Shown here: piece by piece, positions 1-6,067 of the stretch
Numbering within the stretch: position 1 is the stretch's first letter
Layout: each line of letters opens with the position of its first letter
Assembly: GCA_023433445.1 (NCBI GenBank)
Contig: JAEZCS010000171.1
Coordinates: forward strand, 1 to 10,889
Origin: Pseudomonadota bacterium
GTDB taxonomy: Bacteria; Pseudomonadota; Alphaproteobacteria; Sphingomonadales; Sphingomonadaceae
Length of the DNA stretch: 10,889 bases
Direction of reading: 5' to 3'
Translations under genes and position numbers: made by a program
The notes under the pieces: model-generated
The model's input: the letters and a program-made list of their open reading frames with translations, nothing else
Told to the model about the DNA's origin: nothing
Database searches by the model: none

Positions 1-617
1 GCTTTGCCAACGTCATGTTCGGTGGATTTGGTAATGTCGTGGCTGGTGCTATGGGTGGGAAGGACGACCGCGTTGTCCGTTCCGCCTCGGCCGAAGAAGC
101 CGCTATGCAGTTGGAAAATGCCAGCACTGTCGTTATCGTGCCGGGCTATGGCATGGCCGTTGCCCAGGCCCAGCACAAGGTGAGCGAGCTGTATCAGGCG
201 CTCACCAAGAAAGGTGTGGACGTCAAGTTCGCGATCCATCCTGTGGCGGGCCGTATGCCTGGACATATGAACGTGCTGTTGGCCGAAGCGAATGTGCCTT
301 ACGAGCAACTGGTTGATCTGGATGACATCAATCCCGAACTGCCGCAGGCGGACGTGGCGGTGATTATTGGCGCCAATGACACGATCAATCCGTCTGCGCG
401 TGACGATCCCAAGAGTGCGATCGCGGGCATGCCAATCATCGAGGCGGATAAGGCCAAGTCGGTGTTCATCATCAAGCGGTCAATGAACGCAGGCTTCGCC
501 GGGATCGACAACCCGATCTACTATAACAGCAACACCCAGATGCTGTTCGGCGATGCCAAGGATATGGTGGGCTCGATCGCCAAGGAACTCGCCGGGGGAG
601 GCAGCGGCCTCCACTGA
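1..617 (+). CDS. pntB: NAD(P) transhydrogenase beta subunit, C-terminal part (cut by window edge)
   Basis: This is the tail of the membrane transhydrogenase beta subunit, which couples proton flow across the inner membrane to hydride transfer from NADH to NADP+. The reading frame is open from the first bases (first whole codon at 3), so the start and the membrane helices lie outside the window. What is visible is domain III, the NADP(H)-binding domain. It shows the dinucleotide-binding GYGMAVAQAQHKV segment, the HPVAGRMPGHMNVLLAEA block, GANDTINPSA followed by DDP, and KRSMNAGFAGIDNPIYY near the end. These are hallmark blocks of PntB, so the identity is secure. The stop is followed within about 20 bases by an intrinsic terminator, so pntB is the last gene of its operon; in this family pntA-type subunits normally lie just upstream, which cannot be seen here. 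Confidence 0.96.
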   Translation, partial: FANVMFGGFGNVVAGAMGGKDDRVVRSASAEEAAMQLENASTVVIVPGYGMAVAQAQHKVSELYQALTKKGVDVKFAIHPVAGRMPGHMNVLLAEANVPYEQLVDLDDINPELPQADVAVIIGANDTINPSARDDPKSAIAGMPIIEADKAKSVFIIKRSMNAGFAGIDNPIYYNSNTQMLFGDAKDMVGSIAKELAGGGSGLH

Positions 618-639
618 CCGTTCGCCCACCGGCCAAGAA

Positions 640-674
640 AAAAGCCCGCTGTCTCAAAGGCAGCGGGCTTTTCT
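640..674 (+). terminator. Intrinsic terminator after pntB
   Basis: A perfect 12-bp stem, AAAAGCCCGCTG (640-651) pairing with CAGCGGGCTTTT (661-672), surrounds a 9-base loop. The GC-rich core is flanked by A's on the left and T's on the right, so it could also end transcription from the opposite strand. It begins 22 bases after the pntB stop. Confidence 0.92.
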
Positions 675-929
675 GTATTGGCAGCAACGGGGGAGGTGGT
701 TAGCGGCGCGAAGTGAGGGAGGCGCCAATGCAGCCCCATAGCGGGAAATCGCAGAGGCCTTTTCTTCCCGCAAATTATTGCCGGCAGAGCCCGGCATTCT
801 CCTGCCATCGCCTAAAGTGCCAACAATGACACTTTACCCGGGGGCAAAGTGTCATCCGCGACAAAAGCGACCAATTTCTATCCCAAGGGATTCACATTGG
901 GCTCCACCTGTGCTTGATTCATCCCCGTT
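675..929. other. Non-coding gap upstream of the winged-helix gene
   Basis: Together with the terminator this makes 312 bases without a gene. No convincing protein is encoded on either strand. The second half holds the AAAGTGTCA dyad (separate entry), a small 5-2-5 palindrome (ATCCC-AA-GGGAT, 880-891), and a CCCAA/TTGGG pair (882-886 and 897-901) just before the next gene. I could not assign clear -35/-10 boxes. Confidence 0.6.
814..855. promoter_or_regulatory. Candidate operator: 30-bp dyad of AAAGTGTCAT sites plus a third half-site
   Basis: ATGACACTTT (826-835) and its exact reverse complement AAAGTGTCAT (846-855) are separated by 10 bases (GC-rich ACCCGGGGGC), giving a perfect 10-10-10 dyad. 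A third copy with one mismatch, AAAGTGCCA, lies at 814-822 in direct orientation, 32 bases (about three helical turns) before the right arm. No U-tract follows, so it does not look like a terminator. Arm length, spacing and position (75 bases before the start at 930) suit a dimeric DNA-binding protein. The downstream winged-helix-like protein is a natural candidate for autoregulation, which is inference. Confidence 0.55.
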
Positions 930-1529
930 ATGTTTCACGGTTCGATCAGGCCACCATCTCATGGAAGCGGCGATTTGTCGGCGTTGCTCGATCGGCTTGC
1001 CCATGCGAGCACACGGCCGCGCTATGCCTTCATGCTGCTCACTCTGATTGCGGAGGTTGCGCGGCCCGATGGCAGCGCGGGGCCATTGGTGGCGAAGGAT
1101 GGCGGGTTGCAGCCACTGCGCGACTGGCTATGCGACGCACTGACGCCCATGGGCGGGCGCGACCCTCGCCGCCTGGCGCTGGCTGCACGCGTGCGCGACG
1201 AGCTGGCGGGGCAAGGGCGTCTACCGATTGACGAACCCGACGCAAGCGTTGCTGTCGAGGACGAAGTGAAGCTGCGTGTCCGCGCTTCGGGCAAGACCAA
1301 TCTCAGTCGCGCTGTTTCGGAATTGGTAGCGGCAGGACTGCTTCGCCGCCATTATCAAGGCTATCGTGTCGATCATCAAAATCGTGGGGCGCAGCGGCAG
1401 GCGGTATATACCTTGACGGGCTTGGCACGCATCCTCGTCGCGTCTGCGGCGCCACCCTCGGTGCAGCCCCGCCCCGCACCCCCGATGCCCACGCCCGCGC
1501 AGCCCCGCCAGGGCGAGCTTGGCCTGTAG
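930..1529 (+). CDS. Winged-helix-like DNA-binding protein of unknown function (MFHGS-type, sphingomonad)
   Basis: This 199-residue protein matches no named regulator I can place with certainty. Residues about 15-95 look helical and include an Arg-rich stretch (GGRDPRRLALAARVRDEL). Residues about 112-165 look like a winged helix: the segment GKTNLSRAVSELVAAGLLRR reads as helix-turn-recognition helix, and VDHQNRGAQRQAVYTLT as the wing and closing strand. The last 25 residues are Pro-rich and probably disordered. I recall similar short proteins starting MFHGS in sphingomonads, which supports the ATG at 930 although no Shine-Dalgarno sequence is visible (the upstream CATCCCCGTT is pyrimidine-rich). 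The dyad at 826-855 could be its own operator. It is monocistronic between a terminator and a convergent gene. MarR/PadR-like or plasmid-replication-like winged-helix folds are alternatives; the target is unknown. Confidence 0.8.
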   Translation: MFHGSIRPPSHGSGDLSALLDRLAHASTRPRYAFMLLTLIAEVARPDGSAGPLVAKDGGLQPLRDWLCDALTPMGGRDPRRLALAARVRDELAGQGRLPIDEPDASVAVEDEVKLRVRASGKTNLSRAVSELVAAGLLRRHYQGYRVDHQNRGAQRQAVYTLTGLARILVASAAPPSVQPRPAPPMPTPAQPRQGELGL

Positions 1530-1656
1530 TACAGGTCGCGGCTGCCAATTGAGACATTTTTGGGGAGCGCCGCTTCCACCGGCCAGGCATGTCACGTCCA
1601 ATCGATTGTCGGAGAGATATCGTTTTGGGAATGTTTATCCTATGCGGGTGGCACGC

Positions 1657-1680
1657 AAAGCCCAACGGGATCGGGGCTTA
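1657..1680 (-). terminator. Weak candidate terminator of the DUF1080 gene
   Basis: Read on the minus strand, AAGCCC starts within the TAA stop, followed by a 10-base loop and then GGGCTT with one more T (TTTGCG). On the plus strand the arms are 1658-1663 and 1674-1679. The stem is only 6 bp and the T-run is short, so activity is uncertain. Confidence 0.35.
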
Positions 1681-2454
1681 CAGCTGCTTTAAACGAATAT
1701 TGCGATATTCCACCTTCATCGGCGGACCCACATGAACTTGCATCCCGATCTCGCCGCTGCGGCGCCTGTCCTTCGATTCATCGATTGCGGCCGCCATCAG
1801 CTGTCCGTTCAAAAGATGATAAAGGGCAGGGCCTTTAGCGATGATGTGGACCTCATTCCATTCTGGCCTGATCATTGCTTTCAGGGGCCCAGACTCGCCA
1901 ATCGCTCCGATCACTTGTGAAGGCGCTGTCATCGTACGCGTGAACTGGCCGCGTCGGGCGATAAAACTGCGCCCGCGTTCTTCATAGACCATGGCCGTGA
2001 ACAGATTCTGGCCATCGATATCGAACTGCAGCCCCGACATCGCGAAGCGGTTTGTCGGGGTGATATCGTCCCTCACAACCTTGCTGCGATAGTTGACGCC
2101 ACTATTGCCCTGCTTCGTGATCCGATATTCCAACTTCAACTCGAAATCTTCGACTTGACCGCCGCTCCAGATCAGAAACGTATTGCTACGCAGTAGAGTG
2201 TTTGGCGTGATCTCTCCGACGATCAAGCCATCCTCAACCCGCCAATATCTGGGGTCTCCGCGCCAGCCGGACAGGCTCCTGCCATCAAAAATGGGCCTGA
2301 AACCGGGTCCGTCGCCCTTGGTTGGTTGAGGCATCAAGGGCGGGGTCTTCTGCAGGGGCGGAAGCGACCGTGGCGCGGCGGAGGCTAGGGACGGGAACAT
2401 CGCCAATGCGCCTGCGCCCATGATGAACGTCCGACGTCCGGTCCTCTGATCCAT
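1678..2454 (-). CDS. Tat-exported DUF1080 (3-keto-disaccharide hydrolase-type, LamG-like) protein
   Basis: The 258-residue product begins with a twin-arginine signal (RRTFIMG at residues 7-13, then a hydrophobic stretch ending in ASAAP around 28), so it should be exported folded to the periplasm. The mature part matches the DUF1080 family (PF06439), a concanavalin/LamG-like beta-sandwich. It shows the opening FRPIFDGRSLSGWRGD (52-67), WRVEDGLIVGE (71-81), the central GNSGVNYRSK (116-125), LQFDID (142-147) and the closing EIGMQVHVGPPMKVEYRNIRLK (235-256). Some members cleave 3-keto-glycosides or bind sugars; the substrate here is unknown. The start is supported by GAGGGGG about 5 bases upstream (complement of 2460-2466). 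At 258 residues it is a single domain of ordinary size. It stands alone, divergent from the DUF1338 gene and convergent with the winged-helix gene. Confidence 0.88.
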   Translation of the reverse strand: MDQRTGRRTFIMGAGALAMFPSLASAAPRSLPPLQKTPPLMPQPTKGDGPGFRPIFDGRSLSGWRGDPRYWRVEDGLIVGEITPNTLLRSNTFLIWSGGQVEDFELKLEYRITKQGNSGVNYRSKVVRDDITPTNRFAMSGLQFDIDGQNLFTAMVYEERGRSFIARRGQFTRTMTAPSQVIGAIGESGPLKAMIRPEWNEVHIIAKGPALYHLLNGQLMAAAIDESKDRRRSGEIGMQVHVGPPMKVEYRNIRLKQL

Positions 2455-2575
2455 GATTCCCCCTCTTTATGCAGCCCAGCCTTTGCAAGCGTGGTCGCGG
2501 AAAAAGCTGCTCGGCGCAAGCCTCACCCTTGGCGGTCGGGTTTCACAAATTCCGGCGAAGCCGTCCAAGCCGATG

Positions 2576-2652
2576 GGCTTTTCAAAGCCAGCCAAAAAGC
2601 TTCGCGCACATTCCAAGATCGATATCAGAGATCACCCTATTCCATTTGGAAT
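2576..2652. promoter_or_regulatory. Divergent intergenic region with two 14-bp palindromes
   Basis: The 256 bases between the DUF1080 start (2454) and the DUF1338 start (2711) contain two perfect 6-2-6 palindromes: GGCTTT-TC-AAAGCC (2576-2589) and ATTCCA-TT-TGGAAT (2639-2652). Their left edges are 63 bases apart, close to six helical turns. They may be operators for one or both genes. The first could also fold as a short hairpin, but no T-run follows. No clear promoter hexamers were identified. Confidence 0.35.
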
Positions 2653-2710
2653 CTCGCCGGTTTCGCGCGAATATGGAAATGTCAGATGCCATTTGCACCG
2701 GGAATCCAGG

Positions 2711-3730
2711 ATGAGTATCGCGAACGCAGGCGCGCTGAAACTGGTGATCGCGACCCTGGGCGAAGATGAAAGCCGCAGGATTGCCGCAATGCTCGCACCC
2801 ATGCTGCCCGCCAAAGATCATGGCGTTGCTGGTGTCACCCGCGCGCAGATGGCGGCGGCAATGAACATGCTGTTGTTCGCTGGGTTGCTTGATCGTGTGC
2901 CGAGCGCTGCAGACTATGTTGCGGACGCTATCGCAAGTGGCCGCCGCGTGTGTTTTGATCACGGCGCGATTCGCACCGTCGCCCTGATCGGCAAGGACAC
3001 GGGTGCCCTGCCACGCGGCGAACTGGCGTTTCGGCGCATCCTTGAGCCGTTGGGCTATGAGGATGTGGCTACATACCCGCTTCCGGCGCTGCGCATGACG
3101 GGCCGCGCTTACCGACACCGCGATTTTCCAGAGACGATCCCTCAATTCTTCGTTAGCGAGTTGCATGCGGACCAATTCGACGCGGCGTTCGGCGCTGTGG
3201 CGGACCGCGTGTTCGGCAGCTCGCGGGACCCGTTGGACGCGGAGGCCGTGGCCGCGTTGGATCGGTTCGCTATGGGGCAGACCATCCCGTTCGAGGTCGC
3301 CAGTGTCGTGCTACCAACGCTGGTCGCTGCCTTTGGGCGGCATCATGCACCTTGCACGGTCGAGGATTATCAGGCGCTACGCAGCGCTTCGGCTGAGGCG
3401 GCGTGGATCGCGACGGAGGGCAATGCCTTCAATCACGCCACTGACCGCGTGGCCGATGTCGTTGCGCTTGCGGAGGAACTGAAAGCAGTTGGGCGGCCAA
3501 TGAAGGACAAGGTCGAATTTTCCCGCAACGGCCGGGTTCGTCAGACGGCGTTTCGCGCCGATATGGTGGAGCGGGATTTTGTCACTGATCAGGGTGCCGT
3601 CCGCCAGATGATGGTGCCCGGTTCTTTTTATGAATTCATCAGCCGGGACGTAGATCCGGCTACCGGGACGCTCGATCTATCTTTCGACAGTGGCAATGCG
3701 ACGGGCATTTTCCACATGACGAAGCAATGA
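2711..3730 (+). CDS. DUF1338 protein, HglS-like (2-oxoadipate dioxygenase/decarboxylase family), short form
   Basis: The 339-residue product belongs to DUF1338 (VOC-superfamily non-heme iron enzymes). Its characterised member HglS converts 2-oxoadipate to D-2-hydroxyglutarate and CO2 in D-lysine breakdown. From memory, HglS uses His70, His226 and Glu294 for iron and Arg74 for substrate. Here H84 and R88 (FDHGAIRT), H242 (GNAFNHATDR) and E308 (GSFYEFISRD) occur with nearly the same spacing: +4 exact, 158 versus 156, 66 versus 68. The catalytic set therefore seems intact, although this protein is about 125 residues shorter than HglS. I chose ATG 2711 (MSIANAGALK) with GGGAA upstream. The frame stays open back to 2453, but the added residues (SQIPAKPSKPMGFSK and similar) look non-coding and overlap the divergent promoter. 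The true substrate may be another 2-oxo acid. It is probably cytoplasmic. The M20 gene follows after 156 bases. Confidence 0.85.
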   Translation: MSIANAGALKLVIATLGEDESRRIAAMLAPMLPAKDHGVAGVTRAQMAAAMNMLLFAGLLDRVPSAADYVADAIASGRRVCFDHGAIRTVALIGKDTGALPRGELAFRRILEPLGYEDVATYPLPALRMTGRAYRHRDFPETIPQFFVSELHADQFDAAFGAVADRVFGSSRDPLDAEAVAALDRFAMGQTIPFEVASVVLPTLVAAFGRHHAPCTVEDYQALRSASAEAAWIATEGNAFNHATDRVADVVALAEELKAVGRPMKDKVEFSRNGRVRQTAFRADMVERDFVTDQGAVRQMMVPGSFYEFISRDVDPATGTLDLSFDSGNATGIFHMTKQ

Positions 3731-3886
3731 GTGCAGTTCGTCCTTCATGACGTCGATTCTGAAGAATGGGCCGGGCCACTGGGGGATCACTTGTTGCCTG
3801 CCCTATGGTGTTTCCGGCCATTGCTCCTATGCCGCCGCCAGTCTCCAAGCTAATATGCTGGACGAAACGATGGTTCCAGCCCCGAC

Positions 3887-5122
3887 ATGACGGACGAGCA
3901 TATGTTCAGCACTGATATCGGCCCTGATCGGGAGATTGTGGAGACCGCCATCGCCGCGCCGATGCTGGATCAGCTGCTGCAATGGTCAGCGGTCAACAGC
4001 GGATCGCGCAACTTGACGGGTCTGGCCACGATGACCTCGCTGCTGACGGATGCCTTTTCGGTGCTGCCTGGCGACATACAATTGCGTTCTGCGGCCGAGG
4101 CGACGTCGATCGCGCCGGACGGGCGGGAGGATGCTTTGGCGCTGGGCGACAATATCCTGCTCACCGTACGGCCCGACGCTCCGCTGCAACTGTTGTTCAC
4201 AGGCCATATGGATACAGTGTTTCCAGCGGACAGCAGCTTCCAGCACTGCCGCAGGGACGGCGACATGCTGAATGGCCCTGGCGTCGCCGATATGAAGGGT
4301 GGGATCGCAGTGATGCTGGCGGCCCTGCGCGCGTTCGAGACTTCGCCGCTCCGCGCTCGCATCGGCTATCAGATCGTGTTGAACAGTGACGAGGAAATCG
4401 GCTCGCCCGGTTCTGCGTCATTGCTGCGGGAAGCGTCGCAGAGGAAGCAGGCTGCCTTCACTTACGAGCCCTCGGCCCTGCCCGATGGCACACTGGCGGG
4501 TGCGCGCCCTGGAAGTGGAAATTTCTCGATAATCATCACGGGTCGCAGCGCGCATGCGGGGCGAAATCCGTGGGACGGCCGAAACGCGGTGCTGGCTGCC
4601 GCCGACATCGCCTTGCGGTTGGAAGAGCTGGCGGGCGAGGGTCTTTCCGTCAATCCCGCGCGCATCGACGGTGGCGGCCCAAACAATGTCGTGCCCGATC
4701 ATGCGATTTTACGCGTCAACATGCGGCCAGTGTCGGCCGAACGGCAGAGAATGGCGGAAGCCGCGATGCAGGCGATCCTGGCGGCGGTTATGCAGGCCCG
4801 CGACGTCGCAATTTGCGTCCATGGCGGCTTTGGGCGGCCGCCCAAGACGTTGGACCCGCGGGCGCATGCGCTGCTCAAACTCGTCAGCGATTGTGGACGG
4901 AAGTTGTCGCAGAAGATCGGCTGGCGCGACACGGGAGGCGTGTGTGACGGTAATAATATCGCGGCCTGTGGTGTGCCAGTGGTCGACACGATGGGCGTGC
5001 GGGGCGGATCAATCCACTCCCCCGACGAATATCTGATCGTATCCAGCCTCGGCGAGCGGGCGGCGCTGACGGCGCTGCTGCTCTGCACCCTGGCGAGGAA
5101 GGGCATGCCCCGTTCCACATGA
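3887..5122 (+). CDS. M20 family metallohydrolase, glutamate carboxypeptidase (CPG2)/ArgE-like
   Basis: This is a 411-residue di-zinc peptidase/deacylase of family M20. The first metal motif is GHMDTVFP (H107, D109), followed by GPGVADMKGG (bridging D135), DEEIGS (general base E169, metal ligand E170), YEPS (E194) and GGSIHSPDE (metal H377). SAHAG (H223) lies in the inserted dimerisation domain of about residues 205-315. Spacing between ligands closely follows carboxypeptidase G2 as I remember it (H112, D141, E175/E176, E200, H385), so all catalytic residues appear present. No signal peptide is evident, suggesting a cytoplasmic enzyme that removes an N-acyl group or a C-terminal Glu-like residue; the substrate cannot be told from sequence. 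The start could be ATG 3887 or ATG 3902, the latter preceded by GGACGAG, a weak ribosome site. Its neighbour DUF1338 hints at amino-acid catabolism. The gap 3731-3886 shows no gene or terminator. Confidence 0.9.
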   Translation: MTDEHMFSTDIGPDREIVETAIAAPMLDQLLQWSAVNSGSRNLTGLATMTSLLTDAFSVLPGDIQLRSAAEATSIAPDGREDALALGDNILLTVRPDAPLQLLFTGHMDTVFPADSSFQHCRRDGDMLNGPGVADMKGGIAVMLAALRAFETSPLRARIGYQIVLNSDEEIGSPGSASLLREASQRKQAAFTYEPSALPDGTLAGARPGSGNFSIIITGRSAHAGRNPWDGRNAVLAAADIALRLEELAGEGLSVNPARIDGGGPNNVVPDHAILRVNMRPVSAERQRMAEAAMQAILAAVMQARDVAICVHGGFGRPPKTLDPRAHALLKLVSDCGRKLSQKIGWRDTGGVCDGNNIAACGVPVVDTMGVRGGSIHSPDEYLIVSSLGERAALTALLLCTLARKGMPRST

Positions 5123-5137
5123 GGTACTCAGCGGGCG

Positions 5138-5154
5138 AGGAGGTGAATATTGTG
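5138..5154 (+). promoter_or_regulatory. Strong ribosome site and alternative GTG start for the methyltransferase-fold gene
   Basis: AGGAGGTG (5138-5145) is a near-ideal Shine-Dalgarno sequence. GTG 5152 lies 8 bases after AGGAGG and is in frame with the gene without any stop. Initiation there would place a 24-residue basic extension (with KGKSKLLPKKRGSR) ahead of the signal peptide. The competing start at 5224 has its own AGAGGA. Sequence alone does not decide which is used. Confidence 0.5.
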
Positions 5155-5223
5155 AGCGCCAGCTTGCTATTCACCAGCCGCAAGGGCAAATCAAAGTTGT
5201 TGCCGAAGAAGAGAGGATCACGG

Positions 5224-6045
5224 ATGAACCGTCTTGCGCGCGCCGGTCTACTGCTGACTGCCCTTGCCCTCCCCGTCTTGCCACTTGCGGCACAGCATGC
5301 TCCGCACGCTGAGCATGGGAAAGCAGACCATGATGAGGGTATCGCAGCCGCTGTCGCAGCGCCCAGCCGGACCGAAGCTAATATAGCCCGTGACAAATAT
5401 CGTCATCCGGCAGAAACGCTCGCGTTTTTCGGCGTCAAGCCAACGCAGACGCTGGTGGAATATAGCCCCGGCGGCGGTTGGTACACCGAAATTCTGGCGC
5501 CTTTGCTGCGTGAAAAGGGCACATTCTACGCGCTTCAGCCATCCGGGCGCTACCTTGATAACTATCGCAAGTTTCTCGCAGCCAAGCCGGACGTTTATGA
5601 CAAAGTTAAGCTGATTGCCCACCCTGAGCAAACAGCCATGATCCCCGCGGGCAGCGTCGATACGCTGCTTACCTTCCGAAACGTGCATAATCTGGTGATG
5701 GCGGGGACGGAGGCCGCGACCTTCAAGGCCTTCTATGATCTTCTAAAGCCGGGCGGGACGCTTGGCATTGTTGACCATCGTCTGCCTGAAGACCGAGATA
5801 GCGCGCTAGAGAAGCAAAGCGGCTACCTTAAAGTTTCAACTATTCGTCGCCTCGCCGAGGCCGCTGGTTTCGAATATGTCGCAGCGTCGGAAATCAACGC
5901 GAATTCCAAGGACACGGCTGATTGGCCCAAGGGGGTCTGGACCCTGCCGCCGACGTTCGCCAACGGCGATGCTGATAAGGCAAAATATCTCGGGGTCGGC
6001 GAAAGTGACCGTATGACGTTGAAATTCCGGAAGCCTGCGTCTTAG
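5224..6045 (+). CDS. Exported class I methyltransferase-fold protein (COG4798-like) with His-rich N-terminus
   Basis: From ATG 5224 the product is 273 residues. A signal peptide (MNRLARAGLLL...LPLAA, residues 1-23) is followed by a His/Asp-rich stretch, QHAPHAEHGKADHDEG (24-39, four His), and then a Rossmann-like methyltransferase domain. Visible blocks are DKYRHPAETLAFFGVKP (57-73), LVEYSPGGGWYTEIL (77-91, replacing the usual SAM-binding DxGxGxG), VDTLLTFRNVHNLV (145-158), LLKPGGTLGIVDHR (173-186) and the C-terminal region around DWPKGVWTLPP. This pattern fits the predicted-methyltransferase group COG4798, whose reaction is unknown to me. AGAGGA (5212-5217), 6 bases before ATG 5224, supports that start. 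A GTG at 5152, in frame and 8 bases after AGGAGG, would add 24 residues before the signal. It follows the M20 gene by 101 bases, and the same frame remains open from an ATGA overlap at 5119. It is convergent with the iron-uptake operon, 22 bases away. Confidence 0.82.
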   Translation: MNRLARAGLLLTALALPVLPLAAQHAPHAEHGKADHDEGIAAAVAAPSRTEANIARDKYRHPAETLAFFGVKPTQTLVEYSPGGGWYTEILAPLLREKGTFYALQPSGRYLDNYRKFLAAKPDVYDKVKLIAHPEQTAMIPAGSVDTLLTFRNVHNLVMAGTEAATFKAFYDLLKPGGTLGIVDHRLPEDRDSALEKQSGYLKVSTIRRLAEAAGFEYVAASEINANSKDTADWPKGVWTLPPTFANGDADKAKYLGVGESDRMTLKFRKPAS

Positions 6046-6067
6046 AGCTTGGTCGCAATCAATCTGG

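Noticed and set aside
1523..1535. CCTGTA-G-TACAGG palindrome over the stop codon of the winged-helix gene, considered as a terminator or regulator site
   Set aside because: It is short, has no T-run, and is placed at the 3' end of the gene; probably chance.
2453..2710. An N-terminal extension of the DUF1338 gene back to 2453
   Set aside because: The added residues look like translated non-coding DNA, the ATG overlaps the divergent DUF1080 start, and the known family region fits a start at 2711.
3970..5118. Several antisense and alternate-frame open frames across the M20 gene
   Set aside because: High-GC coding sequence commonly opens other frames; none shows family motifs or a ribosome site, and the M20 catalytic residues fix the true frame.
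5119..5151. Start of the methyltransferase-fold gene at ATG 5119, overlapping the M20 stop as ATGA
   Set aside because: No ribosome site precedes it, and both GTG 5152 and ATG 5224 are better supported.
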